Of a stretch of 64,000 nucleotides of DNA, positions 1-7,359 are shown piece after piece; the first letter of the stretch is position 1; each line of letters opens with the position of its first letter. Origin of the DNA: an uncultured bacterium (lineage in GTDB: Bacteria > Verrucomicrobiota > Kiritimatiellia > CAIKKV01 > CAIJXV01). The translations under genes and the position numbers were made by a program. The stretch is taken from the NCBI GenBank assembly GCA_903824675.1, contig CAIJXV010000020.1, positions 47,293 through 111,292 of the forward strand. Reading direction: 5' to 3'. Under the pieces are notes generated by a model that worked only from the letters and a program-made list of their open reading frames with translations, was not told the DNA's origin and searched no databases.

Positions 1-329
1 ATCCACCGAGACATCGAGTTCACCGGATCCAATAGATCATCAAGCCAAACCGCCGGCCGATAGTTGTAACTTGTTATATTAATAATTAAACAATTTTGAC
101 TTATATATTGGCAAACACCATTCCAAACAAGTTATAATCATGTTTAAATCTCTATATAATGCCTATTTAGAATGTCTTACGAATACTTTGATATAGCTGT
201 AAACAAACTTATTGTGCGTCAATATGTCTCTTCGATAAAATCTAAAAATAGTAATTGCGTCGTTTTGGCGCATTACAGAAAAGATTTCGAATGGTTATTG
301 GTATCGAAGGCGAGCGAAAACCGGCTTCA
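1..329. other. AT-rich left edge, no gene recognised
   Basis: This stretch is clearly more AT-rich than the rest of the window and precedes the 3' end of the Nudix gene. A plus-strand frame is open from 172 into the Nudix gene, but most of its length is antisense to that gene and the AT-rich part resembles no family I know. I see no tRNA, no clear promoter and no terminator here. Confidence 0.5.
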
Positions 330-785
330 TCATCCGCCCAAGGTACTGTCCCAACGAGAGGGGATCATGCCGTCACGAACCCAGAGGGCCAGTCGCTTGC
401 GCAGGGGTGCGGGTTCCAGATTGCCTCGCCCCAGCCGGTTCAACGGAATCCAGCGAAAATCCAGATGCCCTTCGCACGAAACTGGCGAGGCATCTGCAGT
501 CATCTTCAAATCCAGGGCAAAAACCAAATTTACCTCGCAATGAATTCGGCCCTTTTGAAGATACTCGTGCTCGATCACCCCCAGAAAACCCCGCACCCGC
601 GACGGCACACCGAGTTCTTCCCGAATCTCACGCACCAACGCATCCGGCGCGGATTCCTGAAATTCCACATGTCCGCCGGGCAGATAGGTGTTCTGGGCGC
701 CCCGGGTATGACACACCAGCAAATGCCGATCCCGGATACAAACCCCGCGCGCCATGACTTCGATCTGTGCAGGCCGATCGCTCAT
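330..785 (-). CDS. Nudix hydrolase
   Basis: A 151-residue Nudix-fold pyrophosphohydrolase. The Nudix box is complete at residues 38-60: Gly38, five residues, Glu44, seven residues, then REIREELGV, which supplies the metal-binding glutamates. Family members hydrolyse nucleoside diphosphate linked to another moiety; the substrate cannot be read from the sequence. I chose the ATG at 785 because it lies one base after the folC stop and has AAGGGA just upstream inside folC. The frame is open further upstream, but that part overlaps folC. The two genes are therefore translationally linked. A role in dihydroneopterin triphosphate hydrolysis in folate synthesis is possible because of the neighbour, but the match to that subgroup is not demonstrated. 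Confidence 0.85.
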   Translation of the reverse strand: MSDRPAQIEVMARGVCIRDRHLLVCHTRGAQNTYLPGGHVEFQESAPDALVREIREELGVPSRVRGFLGVIEHEYLQKGRIHCEVNLVFALDLKMTADASPVSCEGHLDFRWIPLNRLGRGNLEPAPLRKRLALWVRDGMIPSRWDSTLGG

Positions 786-786
786 C

Positions 787-2130
787 TTAAAATCCCTTCT
801 GCTGTTGACCATATCCATGAGCTTCCAATACCTCTCCGGCCAGGTAGAGAGATCCGGCAATCACCACCCATCCGCCCTCCCTCAAAGCCCAGTCGCGTGC
901 CGCCGCGAGGGCTCCGGACACCGTCTCGACCGACGCCTCCCACCCCGCCCAACGGGCCAATGTCGCCAATTCCTCGGGCGACCGGGATCGCCCCGTCCGC
1001 AAGGGCACACACCAGCACCGTGTTCCCGCCCGACCCAGCGCCTTCCAAAAACCCGCGCTATCCTTGTCCGCGCACATGCCGCAAACCCAGCCGACCGGGC
1101 GTGAACCCGCCAATTCCCGCACGGTCTCCACCAAGGTCCGGGCAGCATCCGGATTGTGGGCACCATCCAAAATCGTCACCGGCTCGCGCGATAAGACCTG
1201 CAGGCGTCCCGGCCATTCCACCGCCGCAAACCCCTTGCGAATCCACTGGACATCGCATTCCATTCCCGCCGTGTCGGCAAAGGTTTCCAAGGCCGCCACG
1301 GCCGTGGCGCAATTCTCCCATTGATGCCGGCCCAACAACGGAATCCGCACCCGCCCGTAATCCTGCGAGGACGATTCGATCGCCAATACCTGCCCGTCCA
1401 GCGATCCCTCCAACCGGCGGATCCGGACGGCTTCCGGCGCAGAGATCAAGGGTGCCCGCCGCTCGGCCGCCACCGCCCGGATCACCGCCCGCGCGTCCTC
1501 CGGCATCGCTCCGCAAACCACCGGACAACGGGGCTTGATGATCCCCGCCTTCTCGCCCGCAATCGCGGCCAGGGTGGCTCCCAGATATTCGGCATGATCA
1601 ATTCCTATCCGGGTAATCGCGGTCCCCAGGGGACGACAGACATTCGTGGCATCCAACCGCCCGCCCATACCGGTCTCCAACACCACCGCCTGGGCGCCGA
1701 CCTGGCGGAAGTAAACCAGGGCCAGGGCCGTGGTCACCTCAAAAAAGGTGAGTTCCCGCCCCGCCTGAAGCCGGATCTTTTCAAGTGCCGGCTCGATCTG
1801 TGCGAACAATTCACCTAAGGCCGCATCCTCGATCGGTTGACCCTGCAGGCGAATCCGTTCATTGAAACGGATCAGGTGAGGTGAGGTGTAAAGACCCACT
1901 TTTAATCCGGCGGCCTGCAGCGTGGAGGCCAGCAAGGCGCAAACCGACCCTTTCCCATTGGTGCCGGCGACATGGAGAATCGGGAGCGCATCCTGGGGCC
2001 GCCCCAAAGCGTCTAACAACGCCGTCATCGATTCCAACCCCGGCTTGATGCCGAAGGTCCTCAGCGCATAAAGACGCTCCAAGGCCTGGGCCAAATCAGA
2101 AGACGCCGTCGTTGGTCTTTTTGTACCCAC
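787..2130 (-). CDS. folC: Folylpolyglutamate synthase / dihydrofolate synthase
   Basis: A cytoplasmic Mur-ligase-type enzyme of 447 residues that adds glutamate to dihydropteroate and to folates using ATP. The P-loop HVAGTNGKGSVCA lies near residues 53-65 and is followed by the family motif LYTSPHL and then RFNERI. Later segments include the GMGGRLDATN and GIDHAEYLG motifs and the ligase C-terminal DGAHNPDA region. An upstream in-frame ATG at 2145 exists, but a perfect AGGAGG at 2137-2142 sits six bases before a GTG at 2130, so GTG is the better start. Length is normal for FolC. The Nudix gene follows after one base. Confidence 0.93.
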   Translation of the reverse strand: MGTKRPTTASSDLAQALERLYALRTFGIKPGLESMTALLDALGRPQDALPILHVAGTNGKGSVCALLASTLQAAGLKVGLYTSPHLIRFNERIRLQGQPIEDAALGELFAQIEPALEKIRLQAGRELTFFEVTTALALVYFRQVGAQAVVLETGMGGRLDATNVCRPLGTAITRIGIDHAEYLGATLAAIAGEKAGIIKPRCPVVCGAMPEDARAVIRAVAAERRAPLISAPEAVRIRRLEGSLDGQVLAIESSSQDYGRVRIPLLGRHQWENCATAVAALETFADTAGMECDVQWIRKGFAAVEWPGRLQVLSREPVTILDGAHNPDAARTLVETVRELAGSRPVGWVCGMCADKDSAGFWKALGRAGTRCWCVPLRTGRSRSPEELATLARWAGWEASVETVSGALAAARDWALREGGWVVIAGSLYLAGEVLEAHGYGQQQKGF

Positions 2131-2136
2131 CCGATC

Positions 2137-2142
2137 CCTCCT
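2137..2142 (-). promoter_or_regulatory. Shine-Dalgarno AGGAGG deciding the folC start
   Basis: Reading the minus strand, AGGAGG is followed by GATCGG and then GTG at 2130. The alternative ATG at 2145 overlaps the start of this site and has no such sequence upstream, so translation most likely begins at the GTG. Confidence 0.7.
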
Positions 2143-2211
2143 CATCGTCGTTCCCAGTGTAGCCTCAAGGCGATTTGAAAACTGTAACGGGTCGGCCCAC
2201 GTCTCGTAAAT

Positions 2212-2246
2212 AAAAAAGCGGGAAATCCCGAAGGGATTTCCCGCTT
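2212..2246 (-). terminator. Intrinsic terminator after the corrinoid protein gene
   Basis: On the minus strand the sequence forms a perfect GC-containing stem, GCGGGAAATCCC pairing with its complement around a TTCG loop, followed directly by a run of six T. It lies about 20 bases after the stop of the corrinoid gene and before folC, so it separates the two transcription units. Confidence 0.88.
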
Positions 2247-2268
2247 ACGACACGTGTGAACCGGCCGA

Positions 2269-2904
2269 TTAACCGACCAGTTTCTTGGCCAGATCCGCCG
2301 CGGAAGCCGCGTCGGGAGCATAGCCATCCGCCCCGATCTCATCGCAGAACGCCTGGGTCAGGGGCGCACCACCCACCATGACCTTGACTTTACCCTTGAG
2401 ATCCGAAGCCTTGATCGCATCGACGATTTCCTTCATGTTCGTCATCGTCGTGGTCAGCAGCGCGGACGCCCCGATCAGGGTGGCATTGTTGGCGCGGACG
2501 AGTTCGATAAATTTCGCGGGTTCGACATTGATCCCGGCATCGACGACCTTGAAGCCGCCGCCTTCGAGCATCATGCCGACCAGATTCTTGCCGATATCAT
2601 GGAGATCGCCCTTGACGGTGCCGATGACCACGGTGCCCCGGGGCTGGACCTTGGCGGCCAACAACGCGGGCTTGAGCAGTTCCATTCCGGCCTTCATCGC
2701 GCGCGCCGCGATCAGCACTTCGGGAACATAGACTTCATTCTTCTTGAACTTTTCGCCGATGATGCCCATTCCGGCCAGGAGACCTTTGTTGAGAATGTCG
2801 CCGGCAGGAAGCTTGTCCTTCAAAGCCTGCTCCACGCCCGCCTTGACATCATTCGCCTTGCCCTTCATCAAATTCTCTTTGATCTGTTCTAACAATGCGC
2901 TCAT
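2269..2904 (-). CDS. Corrinoid (B12-binding) methyl-transfer protein
   Basis: A 211-residue protein of the MtaC/MtbC/MttC type. The N-terminal helical cap (residues 1-85) is followed by a Rossmann-like B12-binding domain with GDLHDIGKN; His102 in DxHxxG is the lower cobalt ligand. Such proteins carry a methyl group between a substrate-specific methyltransferase and a URO-D-like acceptor methyltransferase. No substrate methyltransferase lies next to it; two URO-D-family proteins occur elsewhere in the window (18452 and 37556). The start is the ATG at 2904, preceded by a perfect AGGAGG; an in-frame extension upstream lacks a ribosome site. A terminator follows. Confidence 0.92.
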   Translation of the reverse strand: MSALLEQIKENLMKGKANDVKAGVEQALKDKLPAGDILNKGLLAGMGIIGEKFKKNEVYVPEVLIAARAMKAGMELLKPALLAAKVQPRGTVVIGTVKGDLHDIGKNLVGMMLEGGGFKVVDAGINVEPAKFIELVRANNATLIGASALLTTTMTNMKEIVDAIKASDLKGKVKVMVGGAPLTQAFCDEIGADGYAPDAASAADLAKKLVG

Positions 2905-3217
2905 CCGATCCTCCTGGGTTAAGTTCAATTTCACGGCCGCAGTTCAAACCTCTCGGGCTTGAAAAACAGGCGTTAATCTATCAGGGTGTGAATCCCCTAA
3001 ATAGGTTAATTCTCTAAAAAATATAACGATCTTGCTGTTAACCCTGAAAAAGATGCTCACCGGGCGTAAAACTCAGCTTGAACCGAATAAATATCCCGTT
3101 GGAAATATCGCTCTTTCTTTCGTGACCTGATTGTGTTTTGATGGAAACGTTTTACAACAATTCATTCCGTCAACCCGCCATAATTTGCGATGGCCGACGG
3201 AAAAACGGGGATTCGCC
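2905..3217. other. Divergent intergenic region
   Basis: About 310 bases separate the corrinoid gene (minus) from the acyl carrier protein gene (plus), so promoters for both should lie here. The middle part is AT-rich. I see no convincing cobalamin riboswitch core, no strong -35/-10 pair and no terminator. Confidence 0.5.
2910..2915 (-). promoter_or_regulatory. Shine-Dalgarno AGGAGG of the corrinoid protein gene
   Basis: A perfect AGGAGG lies five bases before the ATG at 2904 on the minus strand. It fixes the start ten residues downstream of the longest open frame. Confidence 0.75.
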
Positions 3218-3469
3218 ATGACACGCAGTGAAATCGACCGCACGTTAAGAAACCTGATAAAAACCAGTTCCCGGGAGAAAAAAGACTGGGACCATGTGCC
3301 CGAATCGACCCCGATTGCATCGCTCGGTTTTGATTCTTTGTCGATTTTAGACCTGGTTTACGATCTCCAACAGACCTTCCACCTTGAATTCGAAGCCGAA
3401 GAACTACTGGGCATCAAGACGGTTGCCGATCTGATCGATTGGTTGAGCGCCCGGACTGCAAAGTCATAA
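3218..3469 (+). CDS. Acyl carrier protein-like protein
   Basis: An 83-residue protein of carrier-protein size. The phosphopantetheine attachment motif is GFDSLS with Ser40 as the modified residue, followed by a helix with LDLVYDLQQTF, as in ACP helix II. I used the ATG at 3218, since the upstream extension has no carrier-protein character. No fatty acid or polyketide genes are adjacent, so this is probably not the housekeeping AcpP but a dedicated carrier for some acylation reaction. It converges on the oxidoreductase gene at 3555. Confidence 0.82.
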   Translation: MTRSEIDRTLRNLIKTSSREKKDWDHVPESTPIASLGFDSLSILDLVYDLQQTFHLEFEAEELLGIKTVADLIDWLSARTAKS

Positions 3470-3554
3470 TGCGATGGGCATAAGAATTGGGAGTGCGTGA
3501 TTTCAACTCCGCCTTGAAACCCAAAGCCAGGCTTACCTGCCGCCGTCCAAAATC

Positions 3555-4604
3555 TTATAGGAATCCGCACTGCTTGCGGGCGTGATCGATCACTCGCATC
3601 ACCTCCACCGCCTCATCCAAGGAGACTGGATAGGGCTTGCGCAATCGCAGGGTATTGTAAATCGCATCCCAGATGCCGGTCATTTCATAGCCGTTGGAAG
3701 GCTTGACAGGAATCGTCGATTCCAGCCAGTCCAGCTTGTCCGGCGTCCCGAAATGTCCGATATCCGGCGTCCCGGACATCAAGCGCCGCGGGGCCAGCCG
3801 CCGGTGGGGATTCAAATACTTGAGGGTGATCTGGGATCCGGTTGATTTCAGGGAACCGCGTGTTCCCCAAACCAGGTATTCCGGTTCACCGAGAGCGGCT
3901 CCGCCGCTGATCTCCAGATCGACCAGGCACCCATTCTTGCCCTTCAGAATAATTTTCAAGTGATCTTCGGCATCCCCCACGGCCGCCACCCGCCGCAGAT
4001 CGCTCCATTGATCAACCACTTTCCCGTCCAAAAACCGAAGGGCATGCTGGACGATATGGGGTCCCCAGTTCAAACCCTGGCCGCCCCCGAATTTCTTGAT
4101 CGTCTGCCAGTCGTTCCGGCGCTGATAGCTCACCCGGCGCAACTTGATTTCGAAGACATCGCCCAGCAGTCCTTTTTCGATGATTTCCTGAATATGCTGA
4201 AAGCCCGGCTCCCAAAACCGATTGTGTCGAACCAAGACCTGACCAAAGGACCGTGCGGCAATCGCCTTCAACTTGACGGCTTCCTCATAGGTCCGGCACA
4301 TGGGTTTTTCAATGCAAACCTGTTTGCCGGCCTTGAGCGCCATAACGGCATGCGTAAAATGATCGACCGACAGCGTGGCGATATCCACCAGTTCCACATC
4401 GCGGTCCTTGAGCAAATCCTCGTAACGGGCATAGGTCCGGCACCCGAAGGTCCGATCCATTAATTGCCGCCGTTCCTTCAACACATCACAGGCCGCCACA
4501 ATTTTAAATTGTTTTTCGTGCCCCTTGAGTTCCGGCACATGCATCCCCCACCCGGCCCGGCCAATGCCCACCAAACCCACTCGAATCGGATCTATTGCCT
4601 TCAT
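3555..4604 (-). CDS. Gfo/Idh/MocA family NAD(P)-dependent oxidoreductase
   Basis: A 349-residue cytoplasmic dehydrogenase. The N-terminal Rossmann domain begins with RVGLVGIGRAGWGMH and binds NAD(P); the family motif EKP appears as VCIEKPMC near residue 97 and contributes the catalytic lysine region. The C-terminal alpha/beta domain has the usual length. Members oxidise or reduce sugars, inositols and sugar acids, or act as glycosidases through a redox mechanism; the substrate is not apparent. The gene stands alone between a convergent ACP gene and tRNA-Cys. Confidence 0.9.
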   Translation of the reverse strand: MKAIDPIRVGLVGIGRAGWGMHVPELKGHEKQFKIVAACDVLKERRQLMDRTFGCRTYARYEDLLKDRDVELVDIATLSVDHFTHAVMALKAGKQVCIEKPMCRTYEEAVKLKAIAARSFGQVLVRHNRFWEPGFQHIQEIIEKGLLGDVFEIKLRRVSYQRRNDWQTIKKFGGGQGLNWGPHIVQHALRFLDGKVVDQWSDLRRVAAVGDAEDHLKIILKGKNGCLVDLEISGGAALGEPEYLVWGTRGSLKSTGSQITLKYLNPHRRLAPRRLMSGTPDIGHFGTPDKLDWLESTIPVKPSNGYEMTGIWDAIYNTLRLRKPYPVSLDEAVEVMRVIDHARKQCGFL

Positions 4605-4694
4605 AAGAAATAATCCTTAACGTCAGACTGTTGTCGCAGTCTTCACATCTTTGGCTGGAATCGCCAGTAGCAACGATAACAGAAAAGGCATAAT

Positions 4695-4768
4695 TGGAGG
4701 CGCGAACCGGAATTGAACCGGTGTACGAGGTTTTGCAGACCTCTGCCTAGCCACTCGGCCATCGCGCC
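4695..4768 (-). tRNA. tRNA-Cys (GCA)
   Basis: The minus strand folds as a cloverleaf: acceptor arms GGCGCGA and TCGCGCC pair perfectly, the anticodon loop is CTGCAAA with anticodon GCA, and the T arm contains GGTTCAATTCC. The discriminator base is U73, a known identity element of cysteine tRNA, and the 3' CCA is encoded. Length with CCA is 74 bases. Confidence 0.97.
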
Positions 4769-4848
4769 CTAACATGCCCGTCAAGAAAATTGCATCGGAA
4801 CGGCTGACGCCGTGATCGTCTGCAACCCCTACAAACACCCTCGACGAA

Positions 4849-4962
4849 TTACTTCGACGCCGGTGTTTTTTTCTGTTTTTGAAGCTTGGATGCATCGGCC
4901 CGGCGCTTGATGTACCGGATCCGACGTTTCCGCTTTATACGTGGTTTAAGTTGTTGTCCCAT
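4849..4962 (-). CDS. Small basic protein of the PVC type
   Basis: A 37-residue protein too short for usual gene callers. It starts MGQQLKPRIKRKRRIRYIKR and is rich in Lys and Arg with no acidic cluster, so an RNA- or ribosome-associated role is likely. I recall very similar short proteins, starting MGQ and followed by a Lys/Arg block, as a conserved family of Chlamydiae and Verrucomicrobia; this is from memory and untested here. No Shine-Dalgarno is visible, which may be typical for this family or mean it is expressed by leaderless translation. It lies upstream of tRNA-Cys on the same strand. Confidence 0.75.
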   Translation of the reverse strand: MGQQLKPRIKRKRRIRYIKRRADASKLQKQKKTPASK

Positions 4963-5084
4963 AAGGGGGAAGACGTTTATCAGACCCCACCCCGTCCGTC
5001 AATAGAAAATTAACCCCCTGCTCCTCGCGTAATCTCCGCGGTGCGACGGTTCCCGACCTCATCGGGTTGCAGACTGACGGCTCA

Positions 5085-5154
5085 CCAGAGTCTCGCCCTC
5101 CAAACGTCAATCTATACCAGAGGGATAGCTCTCTCCTGGAGGGCGAGACTCTGG
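5085..5154. repeat. Perfect 18-bp inverted repeat with 34-bp loop
   Basis: The arm CCAGAGTCTCGCCCTCCA at 5085-5102 is exactly complemented at 5137-5154. The loop is 34 bases. It resembles a REP or MITE-like element rather than a terminator because no T run follows. The GGAGGGCG core is shared with the element at 47138-47208. Confidence 0.8.
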
Positions 5155-5177
5155 CGATACGGTGCATCAGGCAGTAA

Positions 5178-5198
5178 AGCCAGACCTATGGGCTGGCT
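5178..5198. repeat. Dispersed palindrome, copy 1
   Basis: AGCCAG and CTGGCT flank a nine-base centre ACCTATGGG. The same palindrome in opposite orientation occurs twice at 21427-21611. Confidence 0.75.
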
Positions 5199-5348
5199 TG
5201 CGGGAGAGCAGCCACGCGATGCGCTCTTAACCGGAATGATTCAGTGTCTGACAAGGCGAGGATTTGGGAACCCGCCTTTCACAAAAAGGAGCAGGATCAT
5301 TTTAAAACGGGGAACGTCTGCCGGATAGGCCGGCGAGAACGATTGGAT

Positions 5349-5822
5349 TTATTTTACCGGCGGCTCCGCCAGCAATTCCTGCAAATGTTTCACATAGGCG
5401 GCCGCCCCGCCGGGTTGATATCCCGTCTGGGCCAACACGCGGCCTTTCTCATTCAATAGCAGGACGGTCGGAAAACCTTCCACCTGGTACTGGGCCATCA
5501 AGACTTCATTCTGCGCCTTTATCCCTTGTGGCTGGGGCGTCGAGCGCGGAAAATCGGCCAGAAATAAGACGAGATTATTTTGGGCAAAACTTTTGAACGC
5601 CTCCTGCCGGAAAACTTCCTTATCAAGCTTGATACACCAGCCGCACCAATCCGACCCTGAAAAATCGACGAGAATCGGTCGCTTTAACTCGACTGCGCGC
5701 GCTTTGGCGGCTTCAAAATCCGTCAGCCACATCCCGTCGTTCGGGGCCAGGGCCTCCCTGCGGTGGCATCCCCACACCAATATCAAGGCAACTACCCAAC
5801 CCAACCATCCATATCGTTTCAT
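5349..5822 (-). CDS. Thioredoxin-like lipoprotein
   Basis: A 157-residue exported protein. A short charged N-terminus and hydrophobic segment end in VWGC, a lipobox with Cys19 as the lipidated residue. The thioredoxin fold follows with the active site DWCGWC (Cys60, Cys63) and the cis-proline segment GFPTVLLL. It probably reduces or oxidises disulfides outside the cytoplasmic membrane. The ATG at 5822 has AAGGAG five bases upstream. It follows purF by 26 bases on the same strand, so it may be the last gene of the nitrogen/purine transcription unit, although its function is unrelated. Confidence 0.88.
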   Translation of the reverse strand: MKRYGWLGWVVALILVWGCHRREALAPNDGMWLTDFEAAKARAVELKRPILVDFSGSDWCGWCIKLDKEVFRQEAFKSFAQNNLVLFLADFPRSTPQPQGIKAQNEVLMAQYQVEGFPTVLLLNEKGRVLAQTGYQPGGAAAYVKHLQELLAEPPVK

Positions 5823-5848
5823 GGTAACTCCTTGGGGCCCAAACCCCA

Positions 5849-7276
5849 TCACGGATCGAACTTGAGCATGGGGGCGACTTGCTCCAGATCATCCTTCCCC
5901 TGGACCGCACTGATGTCAACCCGGTAATCGCCCGAAAAACAGGCGGTACAATAGTTGGCGGCATCGGGGAACGGCGACAGCAAGCCCTCGATGCTGAGAT
6001 AGCCCACCGAATCCGCACCCGTCACCTGGCGAATCTGTTCGATCGACCGATCCGCCGCCACGAGTTCCTCCCGGGTGGCGAAATCGATCCCAAAAAAACA
6101 GGGGTGCGTGGTCGGCGGGCAGGAAATGCGCAAATGGATTTCCCGGGCCCCAGCCGCCCGCAAGGCGGATACCCGCCGTTGGGAAGTGGTACCGCGAATA
6201 ATCGAATCGTCCACCACCACCACCCGCTTGCCGCGCACCACATCGGCAATCACCGCCAGTTTCATATCCACACTGCGCGCGCGGGCATCCGCTTTGGGCA
6301 TGATGAAGGTCCGCCCCACGTAGTGATTGCGCATGAAACCATAATCGAGGTGAATCCCGCTCCGTTGCGAAAACCCGAGCGCCGCGGAATTGCCGCTATC
6401 CGGCACCGAAATCACCACGTCGGCCTCGACCGGGTGCTCCTCGGCCAGCCGCATTCCCAGTTTCATCCGGACGTTATGGACATTCTGCCCGAAAACCAGG
6501 CTGTCAGGCCGTGCAAAATAGACATGCTCGAAAACACACTGGGCCATGCGCTTTTTATCGAGATCCATGAACCGGCTGCTTTGCAATCCGTGTTCGTTGA
6601 TCACCACCAGTTCACCGGGCTGAACATCCCGCAGGTATTCCGCGCCCAACTGGTTCAACGCGCAGGTCTCGCTGGCAATCATCCAACCCTCCCCCAGCTT
6701 CCCAATCGAAAGAGGCTTAAAGCCATACGGATCCCGCGCCGCCATGATCGAGGTCGATGTCATCAACACAAAAGCGAACGCACCGTTCAACTCCATCAAG
6801 GCCCGTGCCACCCGACGGGGACGGTTCCGGTACATCGGATCGGCCAGGAGATGAATCAACACTTCGCTGTCGGTGCCGGTTTGAAAAATAGCCCCCGCCT
6901 CCTGGTACATCCGGCGCAGGGCCTGGGCATTGACCAGATTCCCGTTATGGGCGATCGCCCAGATGCCGTCGACACATTCGGCAACCAGCGGCTGGACGTT
7001 CTGAATCCGGTCCGATCCGGTGGTCGAATAACGAACATGCCCGATCCCCAAGTGGCCTGGCAACTCGGCGAGTCGTCCTGGCAAAAACACATCATTGACC
7101 AAGCCCAGGCCCTTGTGGGACCGGATGCTTCGTCCATCGCTGACCACAATTCCCGCGCCCTCCTGTCCCCGATGTTGAAGCGAAAATAACCCAGCCTGAA
7201 TAAGGTTGGCCACTGAAGGCACACCATAGGCTGCAACAATTCCACAAGCCTCATGAGGCCTATCCGATTCGTACAT
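5849..7276 (-). CDS. purF: Amidophosphoribosyltransferase
   Basis: A 475-residue enzyme of the first committed step of purine synthesis: PRPP plus glutamine gives phosphoribosylamine. The N-terminal Ntn-type glutaminase begins after a short propeptide; Cys11 in HEACGIV would become the N-terminal nucleophile. The PRPP loop VVVVDDSIIRGTTS is intact. Cysteines at SETCALN, THPCFFG and YCTACFSG match the four Fe-S ligands of the Bacillus-type enzyme, so it is an Fe-S-containing form. The ATG at 7276 has AGGAAGGA upstream; the longer frame adds a basic non-homologous tail. It follows gltD by 83 bases. Confidence 0.96.
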   Translation of the reverse strand: MYESDRPHEACGIVAAYGVPSVANLIQAGLFSLQHRGQEGAGIVVSDGRSIRSHKGLGLVNDVFLPGRLAELPGHLGIGHVRYSTTGSDRIQNVQPLVAECVDGIWAIAHNGNLVNAQALRRMYQEAGAIFQTGTDSEVLIHLLADPMYRNRPRRVARALMELNGAFAFVLMTSTSIMAARDPYGFKPLSIGKLGEGWMIASETCALNQLGAEYLRDVQPGELVVINEHGLQSSRFMDLDKKRMAQCVFEHVYFARPDSLVFGQNVHNVRMKLGMRLAEEHPVEADVVISVPDSGNSAALGFSQRSGIHLDYGFMRNHYVGRTFIMPKADARARSVDMKLAVIADVVRGKRVVVVDDSIIRGTTSQRRVSALRAAGAREIHLRISCPPTTHPCFFGIDFATREELVAADRSIEQIRQVTGADSVGYLSIEGLLSPFPDAANYCTACFSGDYRVDISAVQGKDDLEQVAPMLKFDP

Positions 7277-7359
7277 AGTCGGTTCCTTCCTGATCGGGAG
7301 TCGCTGTCGATCCCGCCGGCTGGTTATCCTATCCTTTTTCCTAACCGACCGCAAATTGT

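Larger units (their letters stand above)
4963..5348. other. Intergenic region with inverted repeats
   Basis: About 390 bases with no convincing gene. Short open frames here have no ribosome sites and no recognisable product. The region holds an 18-base perfect inverted repeat (5085-5154) and one copy of a dispersed palindrome (5178-5198), both listed separately. Confidence 0.6.

Noticed and set aside
255..1538. 427-residue plus-strand open frame opposite folC and the Nudix gene
   Set aside because: It is antisense to two genes with clear motifs. The translation is Pro/Arg/Ser-rich, as expected from GC-rich antisense.
2905..3217. Cobalamin riboswitch upstream of the corrinoid protein
   Set aside because: The B12-box-like core and expected stem order are not visible by eye; an Rfam search would settle this.
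5041..5328. 95-residue plus-strand open frame in the intergenic region
   Set aside because: It spans an inverted repeat and a palindrome, with no ribosome site or known domain.
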